From Chloroflexota bacterium (lineage in GTDB: Bacteria > Chloroflexota > Anaerolineae > JAAYZQ01): a stretch of 64,000 bases of DNA. The notes under the pieces are model-generated. The model did no database searches. It had not been told where the DNA came from and saw only the letters and a program-made list of their open reading frames with translations. The stretch lies in contig JAGVRI010000004.1 in the NCBI GenBank assembly GCA_018606645.1, forward strand, positions 62,001 through 126,000, written 5' to 3'. Positions 32,052-41,256 of this stretch are shown piece after piece. Both the position numbers and the translations under genes were made by a program. Positions within the stretch are counted from its first letter, which is position 1, and each line of letters starts with the position of its first letter.

Positions 32052-34913
32052 TTGAAGGATCGCTCAGCGTTCATCACAGGCATTGCGCTTCTGCTGATCA
32101 TGGTCCTGGCTCTGGGGCTGCGGTTTTACCGGCTGGAGGCCCAGAGCCTGTGGTATGACGAAGGATTCAGCGTCTACCTGGCGCGCATGGACCTGGCCGA
32201 GATCACCCAGCGGACGGCGGCCGACATCCAGCCCCCTCTCTATTATTACCTACTCCATTTCTGGATACAACTATTTGGTGATACCGAGAGCGCGGTGCGG
32301 AGCCTGTCGCTGGTGTTCGGTGTGACCACGGTGCCGCTCCTCTATGCCATCGCCGGGCAACTCTTCCGGCGTCGTCGGGTCGGGTTGCTGGCCGCCCTGC
32401 TGATCGCGGTTTCGCCCCTTCACCTCTGGTACAGCCAGGAGACGCGGATGTACACACTGCTCACATTTCTCTGTCTCCTGTCCAGTTACCTCTTGTTGCG
32501 GATCGCGCAGCGGTCGGTTTACCCCGCCCCGCCGGAGGAGACCCGAATCGCGGAGGAACTGCTCCTCTGGGCTGCCTTTACCCTGACCAGTGTCGCCGCC
32601 GTCTATACCCATTATTTCGCCTTCTTTATCCTGGCTTTCCAGGCCAGTTATCTCCTCCTGGTGTGGGCGAGCCAGCGTTTCCGCCCCATCCGCCTGGTTT
32701 TGGGAGGGATGGGTTCAGGCGCCGCCATCCTCCTGGCCTACCTGCCCTGGTTCCCCTTCCTCTTTGGCCGCTATCAGGCTGACGTCAGTTATTGGCCGGG
32801 CCAGCTCAAGCTCCTGGAGGCTGTCCTGGATATTTCCCTGTCGTTCATCGGCGGTGAATCGGTCGCCGAATCGGAGGGTATAGCGTTCCTGATCGGCTAC
32901 GGCCTGGTCTTGCTCCTCGCCCTGGTCGCTCTGGTCTCCCAGGCTTCCCGCCTGACCGACCGGGCCGCCGACACCCGACTCCTCCCCAGTTCCTTCTATC
33001 CCCTTCTCTTCCTGTTGTTGTATCTCCTGCTGCCGCCGGCGTTGATCCTTGCCCTTTCTTACCACTCGCCCAAGTTCAATGCCCGCTATGCGATGATCTC
33101 CCATCCGGCGTTGTTGCTGATCCTGGCCGGCGGGCTGGTTGCCCTCTGGCAGCGACGCGCCGGTTCTCTGGGCAACGTGCTCCGGGGCGCGTCCGGGGTG
33201 TTGGCTCTTCTCTTTGTCCTGGGGGTTTCCGGCTATGCCGACTGGAATGCTTACCGAAACCCCAATTTCGCGCGGGCGGACTTTCGCGGTGCGGTGCAAT
33301 ATCTCCGCTCCCGTATCGGCGCGAACGAGACGGTGATCCTCTGTTCCGGACACATGTTTCCCGTCTTTGACTACTATGCCCAGGGCCTCGAACGCCATCT
33401 CCTGCCCGATAGCCCCACCCTGGATACGACTCGGACCTTGGATCGGTCGATTGCCGCACAGTTGAACGAATGGCTGGCCGAGAAGGACGGCGTCTGGCTG
33501 CTGCTCTGGCAACACGAGGTCGTGGACCCGATTGGCCACTTGCCGGCCATGCTCGCCGAAGTGGGGGAGGAAATACCTGTCCGGCGGAGCTTTCCCCAGA
33601 TCGAACTGCGCCACTACCGTCTCCCCAAGGGGTCCAAATTCACCGAGCAGCCGACCATCGCCTACCCCTCGCGGGTTAACTTTGGGAATCGGCTGCTGCT
33701 TCTGGGATATTCTCAGTTCGACGAGCGGCATGTCACTCTCTTCTGGCAGGCATTGCAGCCGCTGGACGAGGATTATCGCGTTTCTCTGGTCCTCTGCGAT
33801 CCGATGGGCCAGAGCTGGGGACAATGGGACGGACGCCCCACGGCCTATCTCTATCCCACCAACCGTTGGCGCGAGGGCGAGATCGTGACCGGCCATTACG
33901 ACCTGACCCCGCTTCCCGGCACCCCTCCTGGCGACTATGGCCTCGAAGTCGGCGTGTACACCGAGGACGACCCGGTCGGCCTGGACGTTCTGGATGAGGC
34001 CGGCGCGCCTCAGGGCAAACGAGCCATGTTGGGTGGGGTCAGGCTTGCCGTCGCAGCGGTCACGCCCGAAAAGATAGAGGTGCCCCATCGCAGTCAGATC
34101 AACCTGGGTGATGGACTGACCGTCATGGGATGGGACCTGGAGCATACCGAGGCGCAACCCGGCGACCGGATTCGGCTCACCCTTTTCTGGCGGGTGGAAG
34201 CCCAGCCTCAGGCCGACGACCTGCTGCGTATCCTCATCACTGATGCGGCGGACCAGACGTTCGACCTTGGCACCTTCCCGCCCACCAACATCTGGCATCC
34301 GACCAGCATCTGGCGGCCGGGGCAGGGCTGGCGCGGACAGACGACCTTCCGTCTGCCCATTCGGGCTCAGGTGGGCAAGGCCCAACTATCGCTCCAATTG
34401 ATCGGTCCGGGAGGCGTACCCCTGACTGCTCCGGTCCCCCTGACCGTGCTCCGGGTCCAACCGACCGATCGATCCTTTGTTCCGCCACAACCCCAGATGG
34501 TGCGCCAGGCAAACTTTGACGACAAGGCGATCCTGGTCGGCGCCGATCTGGCTCCGGGTCCTCTTGCGCCGGGGGGGACTCTACGGTTGATCCTCCACTG
34601 GCAGGCGGTCAGCGAGATGGACATCCCCTATACGGTGTTTGTCCACCTGCTGGGACCGGATGGTCAGGTGGTGGCCGGACGGGACAGCCAGCCGGTCTCC
34701 GGGACCCGCCCCACGACCGGCTGGGTGCCGGGGGAGTATATCGCCGACCCTCACGAGATGCCGCTGCCTTCGGACCTGCCACCCGGGTCGTATGTGATCG
34801 AAGTCGGGCTGTACGACGCCGGGGCGCGCCACATGCCCCGCGTTCCCATCCTGGGGAAGGACGGGGAAATTGAAACAGACCGCGTCATCTTTGGCCCTGT
34901 GCAGGTGCCATAA
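32052..34913 (+). CDS. GT-C/ArnT-like membrane glycosyltransferase with three C-terminal beta domains
   Basis: About 953 residues. The first ~400 form a polytopic membrane domain of the PMT/ArnT (GT39/GT83) type with the catalytic-loop motif SLWYDEGFSVYL near residue 35, QPPLYYYLLHFW, and RAVRSLS-like AVRSLSLVFG. Such enzymes use polyprenyl-phosphate sugars outside the membrane. After a soluble region, three tandem copies of a ~125-residue beta-rich domain start near 541 (NFGNRLLLLGY), 682 (NLGDGLTVMGW) and 819 (NFDDKAILVGA). The start is uncertain: TTG at 32052 behind GGAGGAGG (14-nt spacing) is preferred, as upstream codons precede the predicted transcript. Acceptor unknown. Confidence 0.82.
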   Translation: MKDRSAFITGIALLLIMVLALGLRFYRLEAQSLWYDEGFSVYLARMDLAEITQRTAADIQPPLYYYLLHFWIQLFGDTESAVRSLSLVFGVTTVPLLYAIAGQLFRRRRVGLLAALLIAVSPLHLWYSQETRMYTLLTFLCLLSSYLLLRIAQRSVYPAPPEETRIAEELLLWAAFTLTSVAAVYTHYFAFFILAFQASYLLLVWASQRFRPIRLVLGGMGSGAAILLAYLPWFPFLFGRYQADVSYWPGQLKLLEAVLDISLSFIGGESVAESEGIAFLIGYGLVLLLALVALVSQASRLTDRAADTRLLPSSFYPLLFLLLYLLLPPALILALSYHSPKFNARYAMISHPALLLILAGGLVALWQRRAGSLGNVLRGASGVLALLFVLGVSGYADWNAYRNPNFARADFRGAVQYLRSRIGANETVILCSGHMFPVFDYYAQGLERHLLPDSPTLDTTRTLDRSIAAQLNEWLAEKDGVWLLLWQHEVVDPIGHLPAMLAEVGEEIPVRRSFPQIELRHYRLPKGSKFTEQPTIAYPSRVNFGNRLLLLGYSQFDERHVTLFWQALQPLDEDYRVSLVLCDPMGQSWGQWDGRPTAYLYPTNRWREGEIVTGHYDLTPLPGTPPGDYGLEVGVYTEDDPVGLDVLDEAGAPQGKRAMLGGVRLAVAAVTPEKIEVPHRSQINLGDGLTVMGWDLEHTEAQPGDRIRLTLFWRVEAQPQADDLLRILITDAADQTFDLGTFPPTNIWHPTSIWRPGQGWRGQTTFRLPIRAQVGKAQLSLQLIGPGGVPLTAPVPLTVLRVQPTDRSFVPPQPQMVRQANFDDKAILVGADLAPGPLAPGGTLRLILHWQAVSEMDIPYTVFVHLLGPDGQVVAGRDSQPVSGTRPTTGWVPGEYIADPHEMPLPSDLPPGSYVIEVGLYDAGARHMPRVPILGKDGEIETDRVIFGPVQVP

Positions 34914-35011
34914 ATCAGGTGGGCGTCTGTCATCACGGCCCGTCTGCTCCCCTGGTCAGGAATCCCATTCAGTCGACAGTCTTGGCAATTCTGCCATGCG
35001 GCTCTCAATTC

Positions 35012-35039
35012 TTGCGGGTGTGACAAAGAGGGGTATAAT
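35012..35039 (+). promoter_or_regulatory. promoter of the fmdB-like gene
   Basis: TTGCGG (35012-35017), 16-bp spacer, TATAAT (35034-35039), 36 bp before the ATG. Confidence 0.75.
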
Positions 35040-35075
35040 GGGGCACGATTCAAAGACGCAGCGGGAGGTGGTACG

Positions 35076-35381
35076 ATGCCGATCTACTTGTATGAATGCG
35101 AGTCGTGTGGGGTGCGATTCGAGCGGATGCAGCGAATGTCCGATCCCCCTCTAACCGACTGTCCGGAATGCGATGGGCATGTCCATCGCGTTCTCCAGCC
35201 GGTGGGGATCATTTTCAAGGGCTCTGGCTTCTATGTGACCGATCACCGTCAGGGGTCTTCATCCACTCTCGCACCCGGCAAAGAATCACCTTCGGGGAGC
35301 AAACACACGGCCGAGACAGAGCCGCCGAAAGAGGCATCCACGACCGCCACGAGTACGGCATCCGATCCAGGCGAGCCATAA
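35076..35381 (+). CDS. FmdB-family zinc-ribbon protein
   Basis: 101 residues. The FmdB zinc ribbon occupies residues 1-40: MPIYLYECESCGVRFERMQR with CxxC, then DCPECDGHVHRVLQPVG with the second CxxC. FKGSGFYVTDHR is also family-typical. The C-terminal half is a low-complexity Ser/Thr/Glu tail. Members are presumed regulatory or accessory proteins of unknown mechanism, originally noted near formamidase and formate genes. GGGAGGTGG precedes the ATG. It is monocistronic, with its own promoter and terminator. Confidence 0.92.
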   Translation: MPIYLYECESCGVRFERMQRMSDPPLTDCPECDGHVHRVLQPVGIIFKGSGFYVTDHRQGSSSTLAPGKESPSGSKHTAETEPPKEASTTATSTASDPGEP

Positions 35382-35396
35382 TCAGCCTTCCGCCGG

Positions 35397-35428
35397 AAAG
35401 GCGAGTCCTTTAGGGCTCGCCTTTTGAC
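35397..35428 (+). terminator. intrinsic terminator after fmdB-like gene
   Basis: AAAGGCGAG (35397-35405) and CTCGCCTTT (35416-35424) form a 9-bp stem followed by TGACTTTT. Confidence 0.85.
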
Positions 35429-35452
35429 TTTTATGGACAGTGAGGGCCTGTC

Positions 35453-35755
35453 CTATAGTTGGAAGCGGCCGGTCGCCGGTACGACCTTGTAGCGGAAATT
35501 GGTGACATACTCCAGGAGGCGGCTTTTGAGCTCCTCCCACTCGTCACTATCCAGGATGTCACGCATTTGCTCCAGGGTCTCGGTGATGCCTCCCGTCAGA
35601 ATCTGGGGGGCGTCCCCATAGAGCGTATACCATACCTCGGTGGGTTGCCAACCCAATTTCATTAGTCCTGGAGCAAAGGTCTGCATCGCAAACTCGAAAT
35701 AGCCCTGCTCCTTACCTGGGCGAATATCCCAGCTCATCAGCAATTTGACAGCCAC
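35453..35755 (-). CDS. conserved hypothetical protein, possible ferredoxin-like (dimeric alpha/beta barrel) fold
   Basis: 100 residues, not assigned to a named family by eye. The pattern LLMSWDIRPGKEQGYFEFAM, then TEVWYTLYGDAPQILTGGIT and LEQMRDILDSDEWEELKSRL is the beta-alpha-beta arrangement of small dimeric alpha/beta barrel proteins, but this is only an impression. It starts at a GTG with GAGGAGGG about 13 bp upstream and ends next to the convergent fmdB terminator. It lies 90 bp after the M16 peptidase and may be the last gene of that transcript. Confidence 0.6.
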   Translation of the reverse strand: MAVKLLMSWDIRPGKEQGYFEFAMQTFAPGLMKLGWQPTEVWYTLYGDAPQILTGGITETLEQMRDILDSDEWEELKSRLLEYVTNFRYKVVPATGRFQL

Positions 35756-35845
35756 AGGAATTCACACCCTCCTCATTATTACAAGCACCATCCTTTGTGC
35801 ACCATCAGTCGGTTACAGTCCTGTCGATGCGGCCAGGTTCCATCG

Positions 35846-37114
35846 TCACAAGCGGATCGCCGATTCCAGGGAACACGTATCCGGGGCAAGAGGGCCTACG
35901 ATGGCCAGGTTGAGCCGGTCCTCCCGAAACAGGTTCTGGGCCAGGTTCTGGATATCACTGGCCTGAACCGCCTCAAAACGGGCCATCATTTCCTCAGGTT
36001 GAAGCACTTCCGGTCCCAGAAGCTGTTGACGGGCATACCATGACGCCACGGTGAACGAATCTTCCAGCGACAGGACCAGCCGGCCGCGCATTGATTCCTT
36101 GGTCTTTTCCAGTTCTTCTTCCGATACCGGTTCCTGTCGCATCCGGTCCAGCTCGGCCAGGATGGCGCATAAGGCTTCCTGGACGCGATGGGCCGATACG
36201 CCGGCATAGACGCCGATCGCCCCGGTGTCCTGCAGTGAGCTGACGTACGACTCGACCTCATAGGCCAGCCCCAACCGTTCCCGCACTTGCTGGAAGAGCC
36301 GGGACCTCATGCCTTCGCCCAGGATCACATTGAGCAGACGCACCCCAAACCGCCGCGGATCGTGACGGGAGAGCCCGGTGAAGCTCAGGCACAGGTGGGC
36401 CTGCTCGGTGTCCCGGTATTCGACATGCACGCAGGGGCCGCGGTGATCGGGCGGCGCCGGCTCCCAGGTCACCGGTGGCCCGGGGTTCCATTCCGACAGG
36501 TGGGCCTGCGCCCAGGCTACCACCTGTGCATGGTCCACCAGGCCGGCCAAGCCTAGAATGGTCTCACCGGGACAGTAATGGTCCGCTTTGTAGGCCAGCA
36601 ACGTCTCCCGATCGAGAGCCGCGACGCTCTGGTGCGTCCCCACAATGTCCCGCCCCAGAGGATGATCGGGCCACTGCAAGCGACTCACCAGAATCTGAGA
36701 CAGGCTATCCGGAGCATCCAGGGTGGAGTTGATCTCCTCGCCGATCACCACTCGCTCCCTCTCCACATCCTGCGGATCGAATCGCGGGTGAAGCAACATG
36801 TCCGTCAAAACATCCAGTGCCTCCCACAGATGGGGAGCGGCCACCTTCGCCCAGAAGAGAGTGGTCTCCAGGCCGGTGTTGGCGTTAAAGATTCCTCCCC
36901 GGCCCTCAATCGCTTCGGCGATCTCCCGCGCCGTGGGGCGACGCGCCGTCCCTTTGAAGACCATATGCTCGATAAAGTGAGAAGCCCCGGCCAGCTCCTC
37001 ACTCTCGCACCGGGAACCCACTCCCAGGAAAAAACCCAGGCTGACCGAATGGAGATGGGGCATTCTCACCGTCAGGATGCGCAATCCGTTGTCCAATGTC
37101 GTCAGTTCGTACAT
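35846..37114 (-). CDS. M16 family zinc metallopeptidase (processing-peptidase-like)
   Basis: 422 residues, the length of single-chain M16B peptidases. The inverted zinc motif HFIEHMVFKGT (HxxEH) is at residues ~47-51, and the third ligand lies in the downstream IGEEINSTLDAPDSL. The C-terminal M16_C domain has LRVLNVILGEGMRSRLFQ-like LLNVILGEGMRSRLFQ and LAYEVESYVS, with the substrate-arginine-binding region conserved. Relatives degrade peptides or process precursors; no signal peptide is seen, so it is probably cytoplasmic. Its ATG directly follows the stop codon of the TPR lipoprotein gene. Confidence 0.93.
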   Translation of the reverse strand: MYELTTLDNGLRILTVRMPHLHSVSLGFFLGVGSRCESEELAGASHFIEHMVFKGTARRPTAREIAEAIEGRGGIFNANTGLETTLFWAKVAAPHLWEALDVLTDMLLHPRFDPQDVERERVVIGEEINSTLDAPDSLSQILVSRLQWPDHPLGRDIVGTHQSVAALDRETLLAYKADHYCPGETILGLAGLVDHAQVVAWAQAHLSEWNPGPPVTWEPAPPDHRGPCVHVEYRDTEQAHLCLSFTGLSRHDPRRFGVRLLNVILGEGMRSRLFQQVRERLGLAYEVESYVSSLQDTGAIGVYAGVSAHRVQEALCAILAELDRMRQEPVSEEELEKTKESMRGRLVLSLEDSFTVASWYARQQLLGPEVLQPEEMMARFEAVQASDIQNLAQNLFREDRLNLAIVGPLAPDTCSLESAIRL

Positions 37115-37681
37115 TTACTCACCCTTGAGCTGTTGTAGGTATTGTCTGGCCTGATCGCTGGCCCGTGGATCCTGTCCGGTATCGAGGGCCTGGAACTGTT
37201 CAAAGGCTTGGATCGCTTTGTCTTTGTCGCCCTGCTGGAGATACACCACGCCCAGACCAAAGTGGGCCTCCGCCAGATTCGGGTTCAATTGCACAGCCGT
37301 CAGATATTCGTCCAATGCTTTGTCCAGTTGGTTGCTCTGGACATAAGCCGCCGCCAAATTAGAATGGATGTCCGCATCCTGGGGGGCCAGGCTCAGGGCC
37401 TTTTGATACTGGGCAATCGCCTGGTCCAACTGCCCGATCTGGTAATAGGCCACTCCCAGATTGGTCAGGACCGACACGTTATCGGGATCCTCTTTCAGGA
37501 TCGCTTCGTACTCGGCGATCGCCTTCTGGAATTCACCCCGTTGGGCCCACTCGTTGGCCTGCCGGAACCGCTCCTCCACCGACGGGGAAGGCGCCGTGGG
37601 GGTCGCACCGCCACACGCCGCTACCATCCAGATGAGCAGGACGACCCATATGGGTCTGACAAGGGTCCGGGTGCGCTTCAT
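37115..37681 (-). CDS. TPR-repeat lipoprotein
   Basis: 188 residues. A signal peptide ends in the lipobox MVAAC (Cys ~23), followed by a Thr/Pro linker and four to five TPR units (for example NLGVAYYQIGQLDQAIAQYQ, NLAAAYVQSNQLDKALDEYL, FGLGVVYLQQGDKDKAIQAF). It would be anchored outside the membrane as a protein-interaction scaffold. The start is the ATG at 37681 with GAGGT upstream. It lies 39 bp after the BMC aldehyde dehydrogenase and directly before the M16 gene, so it may share the BMC transcript without being part of the organelle. Confidence 0.87.
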   Translation of the reverse strand: MKRTRTLVRPIWVVLLIWMVAACGGATPTAPSPSVEERFRQANEWAQRGEFQKAIAEYEAILKEDPDNVSVLTNLGVAYYQIGQLDQAIAQYQKALSLAPQDADIHSNLAAAYVQSNQLDKALDEYLTAVQLNPNLAEAHFGLGVVYLQQGDKDKAIQAFEQFQALDTGQDPRASDQARQYLQQLKGE

Positions 37682-37720
37682 CGTTACCTCATGCTTGCAA
37701 ATCAGGTTCTTAACCACAGT

Positions 37721-39196
37721 TCACACGATGCGAAACGCATCCACCAGGGTACAGCGACGCACCCGGGTGAAATCCCGGGCGCAGGTCAATCCCTCGCCGG
37801 TGGGGCTGGCGATGGAGAACGAGGTAAAGCCCTCGCCGCCAAAGCCCAGTCCGGCGAGACTGGGACCGTTCTTGACAAAGATGCTGGTGTTGATCTCCCG
37901 CGACATCCGGCTCAGTACGTCCAGATTCTTGGAGTGGCACACGGCGGTGTGGCCCATGCCCTGCTCCACGGCCTTGGCCAGATCGATAGCTTCATCTGCA
38001 TTGCGCACTCGCACCAGGGGAATCACCGGCATCAACTGTTCGGTCCACACCAGCGGATGCTGGGCGTCGGTTTCGGCGATCACTAGCCGCACGCTCTCTT
38101 CGACACTGAGGCCGATCTCCCGGAGGATCACGCTGGGGGATTTGCCCACGAACTTTTTGTTGACCACCCCGTGCTTCCCCGGCCCCCGATCTTCGGTCAG
38201 GATCACTTTCATCAGACGGTTCAGTTGCCACGGGCTGATCTCGATCGCCCCCCGCTGGAGCATGATGGCCTTCAGCGGGTCTGCAATCGCTTCGACGGCG
38301 ATGATCTCCTTCTCCAACACACAGACGATGTTATTGTCAAACGAAGCGCCCTTGACGATGTCGCGGGCCGCCTGCTCCAGGTCGGCCGTCTCATCGACTA
38401 CCACCGGTGGGTTGCCCGGCCCGGCGCAGATCGCCTTCTTCCCGGAATGCATCGCCTCGTGCACCACGCCTGGCCCTCCGGTGACTACCAGGAGACGGAT
38501 ACCCGGATGGCGCATCAAGTACTGAGCGCTTTCGATGGTGGGCTCCGCCGGGCAGGTGATCAGGTTAGGAGGCCCTCCGGCGCGCCGGATCGCCTGGTCC
38601 AAGACCTGCACCGTCTGCGCCGAGCACTCTTTGGCGCCGGGATGGGCGTTGAATACGACCGCATTGCCGGCGGCGATCATCCCGATCGCATTGCAGATGA
38701 TGGTCGAGGTTGGGTTGGTGCTGGGGGTGATGGCCCCGATCACCCCGTAGGGAGCCAGTTCCACCAACGTCAATCCCCGGTCCCCCGACCAGGCATGGGC
38801 TTGCAGGACCTCCGTGCCTGGCGTCCGTTCGGCCACCAGCAGGTTCTTTTCGACCTTGTCTTCATAGCGGCCCATGCCGGTTTCTTGCCAGGCAGCGCGG
38901 GCCAACACCGGGGCTGCTTCGGCGGCCGCCTGACGCATGGCGGCGATCAATGCCATTCGCCGCTCCAGGGGGAGATCGCTCAACCGCTTCTGAGCCTCGG
39001 TGGCGGCCGCAATGGCGTCGTTGATATCGGCAAAGACTCCTTCCTGACCGCCGGCTGACGGCGACGGCTGGGCGGGAGCCGGCGGCAATCGCCCGGCGGC
39101 CGGTTCTTCCCCAGGCGGCTTGGCTTGATGGCGCACCTCAGCCACCACCCGCTGTACGATCTCGGCGATCCGCCGTTCATCCAGAGAAAGCGTCAC
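37721..39196 (-). CDS. BMC-associated CoA-acylating aldehyde dehydrogenase
   Basis: 491 residues, EutE/PduP class: oxidises an aldehyde (here probably acetaldehyde from DeoC) to acyl-CoA with NAD+. The N-terminal helix LDERRIAEIVQRVVAEVRHQ plus a Pro/Gly-rich linker (~25-50) is a typical encapsulation peptide. The catalytic domain has APYGVIGAITPSTNPTSTII, the nucleophile in SFDNNIVCVLEKE (Cys ~290), and ASPTGEGLTCARDFTR at the C-terminus. The start is GTG with GAGGGGGATCG upstream. It is the promoter-distal enzyme of the microcompartment operon, 27 bp after the BMC-P gene. No dedicated NAD-recycling alcohol dehydrogenase is nearby. Confidence 0.94.
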   Translation of the reverse strand: MTLSLDERRIAEIVQRVVAEVRHQAKPPGEEPAAGRLPPAPAQPSPSAGGQEGVFADINDAIAAATEAQKRLSDLPLERRMALIAAMRQAAAEAAPVLARAAWQETGMGRYEDKVEKNLLVAERTPGTEVLQAHAWSGDRGLTLVELAPYGVIGAITPSTNPTSTIICNAIGMIAAGNAVVFNAHPGAKECSAQTVQVLDQAIRRAGGPPNLITCPAEPTIESAQYLMRHPGIRLLVVTGGPGVVHEAMHSGKKAICAGPGNPPVVVDETADLEQAARDIVKGASFDNNIVCVLEKEIIAVEAIADPLKAIMLQRGAIEISPWQLNRLMKVILTEDRGPGKHGVVNKKFVGKSPSVILREIGLSVEESVRLVIAETDAQHPLVWTEQLMPVIPLVRVRNADEAIDLAKAVEQGMGHTAVCHSKNLDVLSRMSREINTSIFVKNGPSLAGLGFGGEGFTSFSIASPTGEGLTCARDFTRVRRCTLVDAFRIV

Positions 39197-39223
39197 CGAT
39201 CCCCCTCACCCATCCAGTCCTGT

Positions 39224-39514
39224 CTACTCTTTGCGGTACTTGACCTCGCCATTGATCTCCCACGTGTCCACCACGGCCATCAATACCGCATCGCACGGTT
39301 TCTTGTCGGTCAGAACTGTTTGCCGGGCCGAGGAGCCGGTGGCATACAACACCACATCTCCGATGCCGGCCTGGACCGCATCGGCGGCTACGACATAGCC
39401 CCCTGTCTCCCGGTTCTCAATATCCAACTGCTTGACGACCAGAAACTTGAAGCCTTCCAGCTTCTCATCCTTGCGCGTGGCCACAACGGTACCGACCACT
39501 TTTCCCAGAAGCAT
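39224..39514 (-). CDS. EutN/CcmL-type BMC-P pentameric shell vertex protein
   Basis: 96 residues, full length for the family. It starts [20 protein letters not shown] and continues [31 protein letters not shown] and GSSARQT, the conserved OB-like core of CcmL/EutN proteins. Pentamers cap the vertices of the icosahedral shell. AGGAGAG precedes the ATG. It is the only BMC-P gene in the window, whereas many loci carry several. It lies between the MBL hydrolase (15 bp) and the aldehyde dehydrogenase. Confidence 0.96.
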   Translation of the reverse strand: MLLGKVVGTVVATRKDEKLEGFKFLVVKQLDIENRETGGYVVAADAVQAGIGDVVLYATGSSARQTVLTDKKPCDAVLMAVVDTWEINGEVKYRKE

Positions 39515-39529
39515 GATCGACTCTCCTGC

Positions 39530-40222
39530 TCATTGGAGGGCATGGGCGAACGCCCGCACCCGTTGCCCGGCCTTCTCGACCAGCGGCGGGCCATGGCCGA
39601 AGCAACACACCTCAAAATCGAGGGCCGCGATCTTGAGGATGGACGCCAAGGCCTGATCCCGATCATAGGAAAAGAGAGGCGGCGGCGCTCCCAAGCGCCC
39701 ACGCCGATGGTTCAGAGCATCGCCGACGATCAGGATGCCACGCCGCGGGTGGTAGTAACAGGCGCTGCCCGGGGTGTGGCCGGGTGTATGCACCACCTGC
39801 CATTCTCCCAGGAGGTCGCCATCCTCGACCGGGTGATCCACCGGCACCGGTTGATAGGCAAGCAAGCAACGAATGGCCCAGTTGAAGGTCTTTTCCAGAC
39901 TGCCGGTCATCCTTCCGGCTCGCACGGCGCGGGTCGCCCGTCCATCCACCAGAGGGACATCGCCGTGGTGGACTACCACCTCTGCCCCTGAACCGGTCTT
40001 GAGCGCGGCGACGCTGCCCATGTGGTCAATGTCGCCGTGGGTCAGCCAGATCGCCTGGACGGCTCCGGGTGGATAGCCCAGAGCCTCCAGGTAGCGCCAC
40101 ACCGCCAGGGCACGGCCCGGCATCGCTGCATCGATGACGACCACCCGGTCATCTTCGATCCAGAGATAGACCTTGGTATCCCAGATCTGGTCCACCCAAT
40201 GGAGGCCGGGCACTACCTCCAC
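39530..40222 (-). CDS. metallo-beta-lactamase-fold hydrolase in the BMC operon
   Basis: 230 residues, alpha-beta/beta-alpha fold. The metal site is intact: THGDIDHMG (the HxHxDH position, with Gly-Asp replacing the second His region: H-G-D-I-D-H), TPGHTPGS, IVGDAL and a final GHGPP. It resembles glyoxalase-II-like or lactonase-like hydrolases, but the substrate cannot be named. It has no encapsulation-peptide-like N-terminus, so it may act outside the shell or be recruited differently. It starts at a GTG with GGAGGG upstream, 20 bp from the BMC-H gene, and is firmly inside the operon. Thioester or lactone hydrolysis would fit the pathway but is only a guess. Confidence 0.88.
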   Translation of the reverse strand: MEVVPGLHWVDQIWDTKVYLWIEDDRVVVIDAAMPGRALAVWRYLEALGYPPGAVQAIWLTHGDIDHMGSVAALKTGSGAEVVVHHGDVPLVDGRATRAVRAGRMTGSLEKTFNWAIRCLLAYQPVPVDHPVEDGDLLGEWQVVHTPGHTPGSACYYHPRRGILIVGDALNHRRGRLGAPPPLFSYDRDQALASILKIAALDFEVCCFGHGPPLVEKAGQRVRAFAHALQ

Positions 40223-40242
40223 GGTTGCCCTCCGCCCCAGAG

Positions 40243-40551
40243 CTATTCTTCCCCCAGTTCTTTCAGGACCTGTTCGCGACGGCCTAGGGGCAACACCAGA
40301 TCGATATTCACGTGGGGTCGGGGGATGACATGGACCGATACCACCTCGCCCACCTTTTCGGCGCCGCGCACCCCGGCTTCCACCGCCGCTTTGCAGGCGG
40401 CGACGTCGCCCCGCACAATGGCCGTCACGTAGCCGCCGCCGATCTTTTCATAGGCGACCAGCTCCACTTTCGCCGCCTTGACCATAGCGTCGGCCGCCTC
40501 CACTACGGCGGCAAAGCCCCGCGTCTCGATCATCCCTAATGCCTCTGCCAT
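40243..40551 (-). CDS. BMC-H hexameric shell protein
   Basis: 102 residues, one BMC domain. Standard sequence: [55 protein letters not shown] and [14 protein letters not shown]. Hexamers tile the shell facets; the pore-lining loop is [10 protein letters not shown], with Gly residues at the pore that should admit small polar metabolites. AGGAGGG is upstream of the ATG. It is the only BMC-H gene seen, so the facets would be one hexamer type plus the BMC-T trimer. Confidence 0.97.
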   Translation of the reverse strand: MAEALGMIETRGFAAVVEAADAMVKAAKVELVAYEKIGGGYVTAIVRGDVAACKAAVEAGVRGAEKVGEVVSVHVIPRPHVNIDLVLPLGRREQVLKELGEE

Positions 40552-40571
40552 TTTGTGTTCTACCCTCCTGT

Positions 40572-41210
40572 TTAGTCTTTTCGTTTCGATTCAACGGTCC
40601 GGCCGGTGAGGTCTTCGATCGCCTGCACGGCAGCCGTATAGCCGGCCATAATATCCCGCTCCTCACCGCCCAGGTAGACCCGGCCAAAACTGCCAAACGG
40701 CCGGACCTCGACGATGTTAATATGTGCCGCCTTTTCCGCTTCATTCGCGGCCAACACCGCATAGGCCGCCGGTTCGACCTCCATGACATAGAGGGTCTGG
40801 TCGGCGATCAGCATCATCCCGTTGCGGTTGCGGTTGATCAACTGAGTCTGATGGGCATCGACCCGGCGGATGATCTGGCTGGAATAGATGGTGGGTTTCC
40901 AGCGGTCCTCCTCGCGGACTCCCAAAGCGGCCAGAATGGCCGCCCCGGCGGCGCGGACCTCCGCCTGATCGGGGGAGTGAACCTCCAGCAGGCCGAACAG
41001 CCGCTCCACCACCTGCACTGCTGGCCGCACCTTGGTCGCTTTCAGAGCCACATCGGTAATGCGGTTGATTTCGATCCCAGGGGAGATCTCGACCCACAGC
41101 GAGGCATCCCCCGCCAGGGGCAGGAACCCTCGCGCCGTGGTGCCGATAAAGGCGGCCATCTGGGGTTGCAGACTGTCCAGGAACACATACGCTCGTAGAT
41201 CTACGCTCAA
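40572..41210 (-). CDS. BMC-T tandem-domain trimeric shell protein
   Basis: About 212 residues with two BMC-like halves. The first is degenerate ([20 protein letters not shown], then [20 protein letters not shown]). The second reads [40 protein letters not shown] and [19 protein letters not shown]. Trimers form pseudohexamers, some with gated pores for larger cofactors. No ATG is available: the TTG at 41210 preceded by GGAGGGAGCGAGG is the best start (another TTG lies 5 codons upstream). It is located between deoC and BMC-H in the operon. Confidence 0.93.
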   Translation of the reverse strand: MSVDLRAYVFLDSLQPQMAAFIGTTARGFLPLAGDASLWVEISPGIEINRITDVALKATKVRPAVQVVERLFGLLEVHSPDQAEVRAAGAAILAALGVREEDRWKPTIYSSQIIRRVDAHQTQLINRNRNGMMLIADQTLYVMEVEPAAYAVLAANEAEKAAHINIVEVRPFGSFGRVYLGGEERDIMAGYTAAVQAIEDLTGRTVESKRKD

Positions 41211-41256
41211 CCTCGCTCCCTCCAAACGATAGTTTCGATAACCCCGGCTCCGGGTC

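Noticed and set aside
32715..34385. Minus-strand 556-codon open frame inside the large GT-C gene
   Set aside because: No recognisable domain, no ribosome site, and the opposite strand has conserved modules.
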